Shown: positions 44,267 to 55,405 of the stretch, one piece after another
Position numbering within the stretch: position 1 is the first letter of the stretch
Layout of the letters: each line of letters opens with the position of its first letter
Assembly (NCBI GenBank): GCA_033030425.1
Contig: JAUFSD010000004.1
Location: 1 to 64,000, forward strand
DNA: 64,000 bases
Source of the DNA: Verpa conica
Lineage: Eukaryota; Ascomycota; Pezizomycetes; Pezizales; Morchellaceae
Reading direction: 5' to 3'
Notes under the pieces: generated by a model
What the model was told of the DNA's origin: nothing
Databases searched by the model: none
The model's input: only the letters and a program-made list of their open reading frames with translations
Translations under genes and position numbers: made by a program

Positions 44267-46024
44267 TTAGTTTGTTTTATTAAAAAAAAACTTATAATAA
44301 ACTACACAAACTTCGTAGAGATCAACTGATTGACTACTTTTCCACCCCATCCGTGAGATAATTGTAGGTATTAATGTCTCAACCTTGTCACCACTGCGTA
44401 TGTATTCATGACCGACACCACAAAACGTTTGCATTCGAACGTCAAAATGCTTTAAATGAATCACTTTCCAATCTTCTTTCGGGTCTTGGGCCCACTTCGT
44501 CGGTGTTGTGCCAGGAATCGCATGGTCTGCCACCTCAGCCCAAAGCTGTAAAGAACTTAAACTCTTTTGGTCCTTGGACAGGGGTGTATATACTGCAGGG
44601 AGACTTGAAATTGGCGAGTCCATTTCTGTAGTGGTGAATGGTCTATGAGGACGTACAGTTTTATTTAACCTTGCCTCCATCGGCCATAGCCTTATCAATC
44701 CATCGACATTGAGGTCTACAGCCACCATCGCTAATAGTTCACGGACCGGGTTGAACTTTAAAACTCTATAGACCTTCGGTTTTGCTCCCTCGGGTTGCTC
44801 CCTGCCGTCCCAGTAAGCTAAGTCATGCCCTTGGTGGGCTTTAAACTCTTTTTGCGTGACAACCTGGACGTTCTGATACATATCTACTCCCAGATTTTGT
44901 AACTGTCCCCAAGTATCAAAGTTCCGAGGTATGAGCATACTTTGTAGTAGCGTAATTGATCTCTCTGCCTGCTCCCTGGCCTCACGTTCATCTCTCACTC
45001 TTGCCTCTAAATCCTGAATCGTTGCTTGACACTTTGAGGTCTCCAGGTGCAATGAAAGTGCCTCGTCCTGGAAAGTCCGGTCGGTCACCTTGATCATCGC
45101 TAGCTGGTTCTCAGCATTGACCAGCCTCCTGCGTACCTTTCCCAGCAAATCCGTAACCAGAATTCCGCCCTGCTCGAGAAGCTCCCCCATCCCTACCGTC
45201 ATCTCCAAAGCCGGGAAATTGATCGCTGCAAACTGAGAGATCATTTCCAGCATGGGGTCATCTCCGCCGTTGGGATTCAGGGGCTTGATGTTCTGGTAAA
45301 CGAAGCGTAAAAGATTGACGACGTCTACTGCTACTTGTGAGTCCGCAACGAATGACTCAAGTGGTATGAGAGTTGTGAGTAGCTGCTGAAGGGCGAGTCT
45401 TTGGAGCGTTTCAACCTCTTCGTACTGCGCTAGAGCGTATACCTTGGCATGTGCCAGGAGAACAGGTTCATAGCTGTACTCTGTGGTCTGAGAGTGGCTG
45501 AGATTTTCTTCAACCCAATGATGTCCCTGTTTCGCATCTTGGATAGGCACACGGAATTGCCAAAGGGGGGTCAAAGGACGATCTAGGTTGATGGCTGGGC
45601 TACCTTCATGAACGGTGGTGTCAGATCTATCGGTATAGCTTTCTTCTGATCGATTGGTACTTGGAGTATAGATAGGGAATTCTGTGGCGTCTTTCCCTAG
45701 TGGGCTTGTGACCGAGCTTTCTGCCGAGTGGGGTGGTTGTAGCACCGGAACTGTATAGCTCCCGCTATATAGAAAATCCAAGAATCGTTCGACGGTATCC
45801 CCATCCCAGTCAGTGAGATCGATTCCGCGCTCCTTGGATTCCGTCAGAGATTGGTTAACGATGGCTGCCAAAGGTTTCGATTGCGCCGTGAGAATGTTAC
45901 TGTGAACGTTGAATACTCGCCGACCAGAATCGGCCGAGACTTTGAACACCTCGGAGCTGAGGGACCTGGTAGTGGTGCTTCCAATGAGCCCCAAAAATTC
46001 AGATCTGAGTGTTGAGCGGATGAA
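44267..46024 (-). CDS. BTB/POZ-domain protein with C-terminal coiled coil, about 585-600 aa
   Basis: The main exon runs from a GGGTTAG acceptor (exon start 46024) to 44267. It has no ATG before the BTB domain, so a short first exon is likely: ATG at 46238 with a CC|GTAAGG donor would join in frame, but this is unproven and needs a long intron. The BTB part reads SSEVFKVSA, FNVHSNILTAQSKPL, GIDLTDWDGDTVERFLDFLYSGSYTV. An acidic, Ser/Thr-rich insert follows, then VLLAHAKVYALAQYEEVETLQRLALQ and a further helical region homologous to the convergent gene at 41985. Residues about 340-385 form a coiled coil (ATIQDLEARVRDEREAREQAERS). The last 200 residues are unrecognised. BTB dimerisation and adaptor function is the family expectation. 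Confidence 0.72.
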   Translation of the reverse strand, partial: FIRSTLRSEFLGLIGSTTTRSLSSEVFKVSADSGRRVFNVHSNILTAQSKPLAAIVNQSLTESKERGIDLTDWDGDTVERFLDFLYSGSYTVPVLQPPHSAESSVTSPLGKDATEFPIYTPSTNRSEESYTDRSDTTVHEGSPAINLDRPLTPLWQFRVPIQDAKQGHHWVEENLSHSQTTEYSYEPVLLAHAKVYALAQYEEVETLQRLALQQLLTTLIPLESFVADSQVAVDVVNLLRFVYQNIKPLNPNGGDDPMLEMISQFAAINFPALEMTVGMGELLEQGGILVTDLLGKVRRRLVNAENQLAMIKVTDRTFQDEALSLHLETSKCQATIQDLEARVRDEREAREQAERSITLLQSMLIPRNFDTWGQLQNLGVDMYQNVQVVTQKEFKAHQGHDLAYWDGREQPEGAKPKVYRVLKFNPVRELLAMVAVDLNVDGLIRLWPMEARLNKTVRPHRPFTTTEMDSPISSLPAVYTPLSKDQKSLSSLQLWAEVADHAIPGTTPTKWAQDPKEDWKVIHLKHFDVRMQTFCGVGHEYIRSGDKVETLIPTIISRMGWKSSQSVDLYEVCVVYYKFFFNKTN

Positions 46025-46406
46025 CTAACCCTGTAGTGTAAGGTGACATTATTCCCAGAGAGATTCACAAGGCTAGCAGCTATAGGCGACAATAGGTTAA
46101 GAAAGCGAGACTATGATTTTCGAGATGAAGCTGCGATGAAGAAGACGAAGGAAGAGGCCGTCCAACCCTGGCCCTAATGATGGGCTGCCTTACGGATATA
46201 TTTTCCCTTTTTAATGACGAGTCGAGGTATGCAGACATCAGAGACAGATTGAGGCTCTGCGGGTACTCCCCCGGATACGTCACCCGGCCCAGGTAGAGCC
46301 ACCTGGCATTCTGTGTTCACATCTACCCCACACATACGTTGGATAACCGATGGAGGGGTCCTGATTTATCTGGGTCTTGTTCCATAGCAATCCCCAACCT
46401 CATTTT

Positions 46407-46644
46407 CTAGATATATACATGTAGTCTCCTATTACTTCCGTTCCCCTCTTCATCGATATTCACGCCCTCATCCAGCAACAGCCGCACAACTTCAGTGCCG
46501 CCACTAATGGCAGCACCCCGTAATGCGTGTCCATATTCTTTCCCCTCCACACATACTCTTCTACCTGACAGCAACTGTACCATTTCCATCCTACCCGTAC
46601 ATGTAGCAGCCTCAAATACACTTCCGGGCTCTATAAGGGCTGTC
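46407..46644 (-). pseudogene. Ankyrin-repeat relic
   Basis: About two degenerate ankyrin repeats are readable on the minus strand: FEAATCTGRMEMVQLLSG, then YGHALRGAAISGGTEVVRLLLDEGVNIDEEG. They match the ALxxAAxxGHxxVVxLLLxxGADVN pattern of the NLR at 59131-63727. The frame is bounded by stops on both sides and I find neither more repeats nor a nucleotide-binding domain nearby. It is most simply the remnant of an older ankyrin gene. Confidence 0.65.
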
Positions 46645-47398
46645 TAATCTAAATTTCCACGACACATAATTACTTAAAACAGTTTTCTTGTGTATATTAA
46701 AGATGAAAATAAAGCAACAGAGCGCTTAGTGATTCGTAAAAACTACATAAATGGAATCTGATCAGTGACAAGCTCAGTGACAAGCGCGGCATTTGGTCTT
46801 TTATAGGATCTAGGTGCCCTATCAAAACTGCTCCTCGCTATCAATACGAAATAATTATCCAAGTTCAACGGAGCGTCAACCATACCTCTCCTGTAGGTAT
46901 ACCATGGCTTTATTCGAAAGTTTCTCTACCTGTTTCACATCCCCCTTAAATCTTTTTACAGAAGCAGTACGGGCTCTGCTCATGGCGGCTGAAGCATTGG
47001 TCCTCCACTCGATCAACCTGTTTTCCCGCGCCCTATCATCTACCTCTCCCATCATAGATAGTACATAGTAGTAACTATCCGCACAATCACAGTAGACCTG
47101 TAGTAAGGTATAATATATTGACTCACATAGAACCCGAACACCCTGCCAGAAACCAACAAGGTTATCGGAGTGTATCGATTAATTTAAGAGTCTGTCTCGC
47201 AGTTGTTTGACCATTCGTGGAAGGGAATATACCACTCTGGAAAGTTGTTTTCTTCTCCATGGACAAAAGGCAGAAGTGAAACGTAGTTCCATCGCAGGGA
47301 ATACAGTAGACATCGTTGTATTCCTCACCGCAAGAATTCTTATAATAGCACCATATTATCCAGGGCATTAGTCGACATCGAAACGCTGTAACAGCAGG
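46645..47398. other. Intergenic, one weak small frame
   Basis: A minus-strand frame from ATG 47368 to 47162 (68 codons, with several Cys) lies just downstream of the unknown gene ending at 47399 and might be an extra exon of it. I could not find a splice that joins them. A plus-strand frame at 46814-47068 starts with GTG and is not supported. Confidence 0.4.
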
Positions 47399-48105
47399 TT
47401 ATGGGGTGGTACAGAACAGGTCTGCGATAATTCGGGCTACAAAATCATAGTACGTTTCACCGCTTAGAAGATGAGGCCCAACCTGCACAATTATCAAACC
47501 TATCGCACCGAATGCAGAGAATATGTGCTTGACCCGATCAACACCCATCAAGGGTACCTCTTCTTCCGATTCGGCATTATTTGTGATGAACAGCTGGAAC
47601 GTCCCTACTAGCCTAGTGAAAAGCTATTCGAGATCAACAATGACGGCGATATACATCATGTTAGTCGAGAGGGCTTGAGACATACCTTCGACACCAAAAA
47701 TGAGCTCGTCTTGAGACTTTTTTGGTCTCCCGGAAGGCCGTAGTTGTTAATTTCCGCCTGTACATCACCCATGATATTGGCAAAGAGCTCATTGGGAATA
47801 CGCGCGCGATGGCCATTGAAATTGGCCACATCACGGAGACCCACGTTGGGATCTAGCCCCACGACTGGAGCAATTGATCTGAAGGTGGGACGAGAGAACT
47901 TAAGGCTAAGGCCTTGGCTTACGATGATTCTTTCAAGCGTGGGCAAGTCAAAGACGTATCTATCCAACATTCGCAGAACTACAGCCTCGACTGATCTTAC
48001 GGATCTCATTGTTGACTCGAAAACGCGGAATACCTCGTCATCGGTGTCTAGGGCTACAAATCTATCTCCTTCTGGGGTGTCTATGATAACCAAATATCGA
48101 GTCAC
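47399..48105 (-). CDS. Unknown protein, at least 2 exons, 5' end unresolved
   Basis: Exon A ends at 47686 and exon B runs 47623-47399. The 62-bp intron has a GTATGT donor, a CGACTAACATG branch point and a GAATAG acceptor, and the joint is in frame (VSK then LFTRLV). Exon A opens right after a TAACTAG acceptor-like site at 48105 and has no ATG, so an upstream exon is expected (an ATG at 48185 is one candidate). The visible 216 residues include RYLVIIDTPEGDRFVALDTD, a helical VEAVVLRMLDRYVFDLPTLE, then FANIMGDVQAEINNYG and IFSAFGAIGLIIVQVG. I recognise no domain, signal peptide or catalytic motif. Confidence 0.5.
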
Positions 48106-50897
48106 TAGTTACTATGCTGAAGGAACAAAGGTGGAAATGGAAGAGACTCGGAAGTTGCTGCCTCGAAGCGGAGTAGCCTTGGCGGTATGTCATAGAGCTT
48201 GTAATTAAGATCTAGGGTGGGCACCGCCCCGCTTCCCCGCCCTAACAGTTAAGGTAAAATATACAAACGAGCGAAATAGGCAATCGGATACCCCTCACAT
48301 AAAAGGAGAATAAAGGAAAATAAAAGAGTGAGACCGCTGGCCATGATATACAGAAAAATAGCTGTATCTGTACCCTTCTACAAGAAGATGAATAAATTAA
48401 CGGACCTCCAAAGAGTAAAAGTGGATATTGTAATACCCATACACTCCCCGCGATTTTACCCACTCTAGAAACCAAGACCTCGCATCCTTGGATAACATGA
48501 GAATGAGTGCGACTGAGGTGAAAGACATGCGGGAAGGACACAGCAGGAGGTAATGCTGGAGACTACGCGAGGTACCTGGCGGGTGTTGCGGCTCCGCCTG
48601 AGTAAGCACAAGCTGCGGATCGCCTTATCTATTATCCGAGATAGCTGAGCTTCCGTGCCGCTTATGCAGGAACAACGCTACCCGCAGAGCCTCAATGGCC
48701 CCCATTCGTAATAAAATCAATATCACACATAGTGTTTGTGAATCATGTATTACCAACTTACATATAGTCCCCGTGTGTGTCCTTGAATGCCTTCTAGAAA
48801 AACATCTCTATGTACAAATAAGAAACTAATAGAAATAGCCAAAGAATAAAATCCTCGCGAACATCTTTGGATCTCACAGGTCTAGGTAATGATTGGCTAC
48901 TGGAGATATACGTCTATGGTGTTGGTCTTTTCCCTACCTGAACTGTGATAGTTGATCCATTATTAAGGTTAATGAAGTTCACGTTCACCGCCAAGAGTTG
49001 GACAAGTTACCTAGTGAGCCAGGGTTAGGTTTATAGATATGCGTATTACTCTGGTTATTAGAGGTATCCATAAAAAATGATAATACCTAGAAAAAAATTG
49101 ACAAGGAAAGAGATGAAGAGTAGCGAGGCTGGGAGTAGGAGCTAGAAACCCTAACCCTTATTAACGAATCGATGTATCACGTGATGCCCTTACCATTCAA
49201 ATCATAATTAGTGAGTGTTAGGATATCGGCCCAGGTAAGGAGCGACTATGTCTATCGCTAATAAAACCCTAACCTATCAATCCCCTATAAAATAACCTGC
49301 ATTCTAGCACTGTCTAGGTGGTGGTTGTTTTTGTGACTCGTAATAGCAAAGTGATGTCTCTCTAGAAGTTTCTGTGCCTTGAAGGGCATGCCCTATCAAA
49401 ACTGTCCATCCGACCCAATATCACACCGTGGTTATATATCAAACACGCCCCTAAACTCTCTGTACAACGCGCATGCCTCGTTCAGATCCCCTATCAGCGT
49501 GGCTACTAAGGCGAGTGAGAACCTATGAAGCGAGTGAGAACGTATGTATTATACAAGTTTGTGAGGCAGCCTTCATAGTATAACGAATTCCCCACGAAAT
49601 GACATTGATGGTATATCTGAGAAGGAACAGGAGCAGCGAGCGAGTAACAGAAAGGAATTAGCAGAAGCGCTGGTTTGTATTCGAAGTTACCTTTACGTAC
49701 AGGGACCTTAACGACAATAGGTATGGGTAGTCATAGGAGTATCTGACATATAACACGACCTGAATCCCGTTCCCCCTGATACTTTGTATTCTTAATAGTT
49801 GGATTGGTCGTCATAAAGGCATTATGAGAAAAGACTTTATCAACGGTAGGGTGAGAACAGTACAGCATGGGAGAGTCCTCAAATCCTTAGTGTCTAGCAC
49901 TCACTCCCCTAACCCTGCTTATGTCATAGCTTACGCCATCATACAAAGCCACATGGGCATACAGGGTGTGTCCGCCACTTTCTATCCCAGCTCTTCATTG
50001 ATTAATCACTCAGTCCTCATATTATGCTCACGCCTACCCCTGCATAAGCGTATGTACCTGCATAAGCGAGGGTCACCAGGAAAACAGAGCTGCACGTGAA
50101 CATCCGTAGATCCGGTCCCCCGCAATACTTGCCGAGGTACCCCGCACAACAACCCCGCTCGTACATTCTCTACGCCGTTTTGGCGAGCAATCTGAAGTAA
50201 TAATGTCCGGTGGCCGAAACATCTCAAAACAATCAACAGCCTAAACCCGTCTAGCCGCCGTAATTAAATGCTGACATAGCCAGAGGCTCTTGTACGTTAC
50301 TTCTTCCAGCTTTCCCCATCCTCCAAGTCTGGTGATTGGTGCTACGTATATATCGGGAATCATACATATTATTTCCCAGTTAACTACTAGCCACATATGC
50401 ATATTTAATGGAATAATTGACCTACGAGATACTCTAATAAAGTATGTTCCACGTCCCAAATGCACCCTGCATAATTACTTGGCTATATTGCTACCTATTA
50501 ACCCGAGGGTTATGAGTATGGGCCAGAGTTTTGGAAATTTGTAATGCAGAGTGACCAAGTGACTAACATGCTATATTTATGGATGGTAGAAGAGTGAGTG
50601 TCATCATTATTTAAAAAGAAGCCTTGTCAGACACGAGAAATTCATATTGGTCTATATGGGATGCTTTTCAAAGATTGGATGTAGAATAAGATCATCCTCA
50701 CAAGCACGGATAGATATTTGAACTATTATTCGAAAAGAAAGATCAATTTTATTTTTTGCCACTTCTATCGATCAACGAATACATCACAAATCATTTTCAA
50801 TACCCCAAGTTTTTTCCTCCCAGATTTCCTTTCCTTTCCTTTCCTTTACTTCCTCCAAACAAGCACCAGGCCAAAAAATACAAATTTCCATGTCCCC
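48106..50897. other. Gene-poor stretch
   Basis: No gene is supported. A 19-bp near-duplicate (GCGAGTGAGAACCTATGAA) lies at 49511-49546, and CCTGCATAAGCG is repeated at about 50038-50070. AAACCCTAACCC near 49147-49158 is a two-unit telomere-like match. A TTTCC pentanucleotide run at 50824-50846 lies in what is probably the 3' untranslated region of the cellobiohydrolase gene. Confidence 0.5.
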
Positions 50898-52525
50898 TTA
50901 GGTACACTGGGAGTAATATGGGTTGATCACAGTGCAGGTAGTGCCCGAGACACAAGTTCCACTACCAGTCCAGTTAATCCCACCACACTGTTGCCACTGC
51001 GCAATTGTACCACCCGGAGCCGCGGTCGCCGAAGCAGAAGCCGCCGCAGAGGAGGAGGAGGAAGACGTAGTTCCAGTTCCAGTACCATAGGTAGAGCCGA
51101 TATCACCGAAGCGGATGTTGCTGAATTTGACCTGTGCATTGGGGAAGTTGGCCTCGACGTTTGCGGGTAGACCTTCAGTAGACGAGCAAGTTCCACGGGC
51201 AACACCAGGAGTGGCGGGGTCTGCGCCATCAGGGAAGTTGCTGTCGAGCCATCTCATACCGACCGCATGATCATCCCAGATGCTCATAACCAAGACCATA
51301 CCGTGATCGAAAGAAGTACCCATTTGTGAGAGACCACCCAAAGTCTGGTGGTAGTTGATATCCCCAAAGACGCTCTTCTGCTGCACACAGAAATTGTCGG
51401 TGATCGCGTTCGTAGCGGTGATGCCAGAAACATTGGTTTGCGAGTTCTGGATAACAACTCCATTCTGGACATAGAGACGTCTGATTGCGGAGAGTGTACC
51501 GGTAGCAGTGCCATCGGCGGTGATGAATTGAGTGACAACGGTGATGACCTTCGTGGTGTCGATAGTGTTTGTGGCTGCGGGACCATAGAAGGTCTTCTGC
51601 CCGAGACGGTAGGAGTTGAAGTCGCACCCGTCCTTGTCGCAGATACCGGAATAACGTTGGGCGCCATCACCACAGGCGGTGCCGGAGCAACGGCTCTGTC
51701 CAGTGATTGAGCAAGCGTGAGGGGTGAATGCGGTGGAGATCTTGTTGGCTTCCCAGATATCCATTTCGGGGCAGCAGGTTCCGTAGGTGCCTGTTCCGGA
51801 GTTCACATCGCTTGTAGAGCCAGTCCAACCGGCGGCATTACCCTAATAATGTAGTTTAGTATGATGAGAGTATATATCAGAAGGGTATGAACAAATGAAG
51901 AGATACACACCTCTCCGTTGATGAACTTGATATCGTGGGGGCACTGAGCATCGCAGTATCCGGTACCATACTTGGCACCAGCGGCGTTGTTTGGATACTT
52001 GCTCTTACCACCATCTGCATCCATCTCTACAAAGTAGAGTGCACCATTGAGACCACATGGGAGCTGGCTAACATCGACGTCGAAAGTAAACTCCTGATTC
52101 TTCGGCTTGAACATCTGGTATCCAGTATCTGCTGTGTCCATGAGATACACTCTAGAGCCAATGTTCTTGTTCGCGCCTGTAGTAACAAACTTATGCGTGA
52201 GCGAGTCCCCGCTGGTCGTAACTCCATAAGTGCCGGCATAGTCTGCTCCGTCGAGTGCACAGTTCTGTGCACACCAGACGCCATCGATACATTCCGAGAT
52301 AAAGGCCTGTCCGGTGTAGCAGTTACTAGAGCTAGTGGTTCGATGAAGCCAGCGCCAGTTGGAGTCAAGGACGACAGAGGCAGCTTGAGACACGCAGCCA
52401 CCGCTCGTGGTACATTTCTTCCAGGTGAGCTTGGGATGGGTTTCGGTGGTGAGGGTACCAATTTGCTGTGCCGAGGCGATGAGGGGCCCGAGAAGGGAGA
52501 GGGTGATCAGAGACGAGCGGAACAT
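50898..52525 (-). CDS. Cellobiohydrolase I (GH7) with C-terminal CBM1, 519 aa
   Basis: Exon 1 is 52525-51911 and exon 2 is 51842-50898. The 68-bp intron (GTGTGT donor, TACTAAACTAC branch region, ATTAG acceptor) interrupts INGE|GNAAGW, and the joint is in frame. The start is the ATG giving [19 protein letters not shown], a classic signal peptide cut before QQIGTL; an earlier non-ATG start is not needed. The GH7 core includes the catalytic EMDIWEAN (nucleophile Glu, Asp, acid/base Glu). C-terminal regions such as [12 protein letters not shown] and [20 protein letters not shown] match CBHI rather than endoglucanases. A Ser/Ala/Thr-rich linker joins a CBM1 ([11 protein letters not shown], then [12 protein letters not shown]). 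It releases cellobiose processively from cellulose chain ends outside the cell. It appears intact, and antisense frames over it are shadows. Confidence 0.95.
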
Positions 52526-52618
52526 TGCTGCGATGGGACCGGTGGATGAGTATGGAGATGGAGATGGAGATGATGTGAGATGGTGGTGAGAAAGTGAGTT
52601 GATGGCAGACGGGGGCAG

Positions 52619-52625
52619 TATATAT
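52619..52625 (-). promoter_or_regulatory. TATA box of the cellobiohydrolase gene
   Basis: GTATATA reads on the coding strand about 95 bases before the ATG at 52525. The intervening leader is CT-rich, as is common in strongly expressed fungal genes. Confidence 0.55.
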
Positions 52626-52784
52626 ACACAATTCAAGAGGACTATATCACTTTGACGATATCACTTGCTCGTCCGGACAGGATCAATGTTTTTTCCAGAG
52701 TTTCTCCACAGTCGATGGGCACCGGCCAGAGATTCCCGAAGACCCTTCACGATACTTGGTGCCGTGACATCATTGATCGTGGTC

Positions 52785-52790
52785 CCCCGC
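52785..52790 (-). promoter_or_regulatory. Possible CreA/Cre1 carbon-repression site
   Basis: GCGGGG on the coding strand fits the SYGGRG consensus of the CreA glucose repressor, 260 bases before the start codon. The consensus is short and occurs by chance, so this rests on the known glucose repression of GH7 genes. Confidence 0.35.
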
Positions 52791-54060
52791 ATGCCAGGCC
52801 CTGAATCTGGGGCAGCCACCATGTCCCGCAATCTAATTCGCCCCTGGATAGATCTAGGATCTGCTGCTGTGATAGTACGCCCTGACAAGGCCGTTTACAG
52901 TGGCGGATTATAGGATCGTCGGCTTAACGGTCAGGGCAGCCGTAAACCTTATATTACTGCCCATCTCTATATGTAGATGCTCTCCTGCAAGGGCACGCAA
53001 GTAATAATAATATCCGCAGTGTTAATATGCAGTCACTCTCCAGGTTCACGACCCGGGACTTGGCGGTGTTACCCCCAAGAATACATGGGTGATAGATCCA
53101 GCTAGATATCTGGCCGGATGGACGGGGGGAGTGGGCCCCATAGCAACGCATTAGTTGGGTTAATAATGGGGTAGAAGTACATTTCTCTTTTCATTACAGT
53201 ATTAATGAGAACGGTCTAGGGTCTAAAAATCACCATAATTGCCCAAGACTCTATTCCTTTGGTTGGTTTCTAGTACTGTCTCGATCTTTAGAATACTTTC
53301 ATGGGCTGATAAGCTAATAGACCTCCTTAGCGAGCCATAAGTCAGAGATTCCCCTATCTAATGAGAGAGTAATATCTTCTAAGAGTGGATATATTAAATA
53401 TTGATTAATACCAAGATATGAATTATAGAGGCCACTTGGAAGCCCTATTCAACTGGAAACTCTTTAGATTCTAGTGACTTTAGCTGGATCCCCGGTCTAA
53501 CGCACTGCCCGATCAGATATGTTAATTCCGGGGCAATAATCACCCCAGCCGGAATCTAAAGCAACGAGATCCGCACAGCCTGAAACAACACTTCCACTGC
53601 CCAGCCACAAGGTTACACGGTGCACTCCAGCCATACTCCAAATTAATACCTGCGCTGCATTTTTTTCTCCGTCGCTGCACCGGAAAAACTCTATATAGTG
53701 AAATTCGGGAGCTACAATGTATCCCACAGTGTAACCGCCCATGATGGGACGGGGTAGCTGCCATCTGGGTTATTTTCCGCCCTATGGTACTGTGGCACGC
53801 CTAACTAGGCTTAGAATGCACTACATACCTTCATAGATCATCACTCAGTTTTACCACTATTCTCTTCTCTTAGATTGCTCTCTATGAGTTATTGAGGCAT
53901 GTCCAGCTTCACGGGGCCGTATAAAATAATAAAAGTATGGGGTGTACATAAAGTTAATCATAGAGCTTTTGTAAGTTATACAGTTATCGTTAAAAGGTCA
54001 TCTGGTCAATAGTTAGTTATCAGGAATGGTCTGAGGGATCTAAAAAAACTGTAAATATAG

Positions 54061-54630
54061 GCATTTTAGGGCCGGTTTTCTTTATTTTATTTTATTTTTT
54101 AATGAACCTACAAAGCACTAGAAATTAAAGATTTCTACAAGTATACCTTAGGATTTAGAGGTGGAAGGTGTGCCTTTAATTTTTTATGCTCTATCAAATT
54201 TTTCTCTAAAAGTCAAAGTAATTTTAGAGTTCACTTGTAAGGATTGTAGTGGTGCCTCCTAGGCTACAGCGTTTTTTGTCTACGGTGTGGTTCATACACA
54301 ATAGAGTGTAACATATAAGCCCCAGTAGTCCTCAAAACCATGAAACATACTCTCTGTAGTATCTATAAGACATTTCCGGTCAGTTTAATCTATTCTATCA
54401 TGCCATTCTTTATTGCTCACAAGGCTGCTTTCACTCATGGTGGGCGAACAAGCATTATTTTTAGGTATTTAGCAGGGTTTAAAAGGTTTTGAAGATTTCC
54501 TACACCATCCTACATACTAAAATATACTCTTTAAGTATATCTATTTAATTCCTAATGATATTTGGGCTTACCTTACCATCCTTAATGCACCTGGACTACT
54601 CATTAAAAAGAAACCCGGCCCTAAAATGGC
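54061..54630. mobile_element. Candidate terminal-inverted-repeat element, 570 bp
   Basis: The left end GCATTTTAGGGCCGG, followed by TTTTCTTT and later TTTTTAATGA, is mirrored at the right end (complement of CCGGCCCTAAAATGGC, with TCATTAAAAAGAAA inside). Inverted ends cover about 25-35 bp with gaps. The interior is AT-rich with no coding capacity. I could not find a target duplication, so the exact borders are uncertain. Confidence 0.5.
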
Positions 54631-55327
54631 TGAAATCAGTCTTCTAAATTGACCCTCTATTAACCCCTAGGCTGCGATACGCTCTAAACGCCATTAAACA
54701 CCCCAGCTAAGCCCTCTAATTACTCTGGTGTTGATTCTATCTTACTATTTCATAAGAAGCCCTAAGAGTAAAAAATGTCTCAGGTGAATAGCTACCCCGC
54801 CACGGGCGGTTATGCCGTAAAGTTAGTTAGCCTCGCCAACCCATCGAGAGTGGCTGTTCGGAACAATACACCGCCGGAACGGGCCATAATGCATTATTCT
54901 GTACTCTACCCAGGTTACCAAGATTAATATAAGCGGCTTCAAGGGCTGGTCTCTCCCCGGGACAGAGTCGGAATATCTATGTAGAATACGATTAGTGATC
55001 TACAACGTTCTGGGTTACGGGCATGTACATGTACCACCCGACATTTGGACAAGAAAAAAAAATACGAACCGGAAAATATTAACAAGGGCTTAGTCAAGCG
55101 CCCTGGTAACCCCAGAACAAGGATTATTCATATAGTGAAGTCGGTGTTTGACGGTGTTAATACTAAGAAATCACCTTAATAAAGCTCAAAAAGGAATACC
55201 GCACCGCAAATCCCCGAAACGAGACTGTAGGTAAATTAACCGGGGGAGCAGTAATAGTATGGCTCCGGAAACACGTACCGGCTATTGCGCTCAATTCACC
55301 CACAGCCCAGGTCAACCAATCCTAACT

Positions 55328-55405
55328 AGATTTAGGCATTAAGCTTAAATTGGAACCCGGAAATATAGATTTAGGCCTTAGGATTAAATTGAAACCCGGA
55401 AATAT
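55328..55405. repeat. 39-bp tandem duplication
   Basis: Two units, 55328-55366 and 55367-55405, both start AGATTTAGGC and end ACCCGGAAATAT, with a few differences between them. Confidence 0.8.

Noticed and set aside
51284..52549. Several open frames on both strands over the cellobiohydrolase gene (up to 204 codons)
   Set aside because: They overlap well-supported GH7 exons and are low-complexity shadows.
53497..53764. Possible two-exon small Cys-containing protein
   Set aside because: The proposed splice is plausible but there is no signal peptide, the product is tiny and no homology is recognised.
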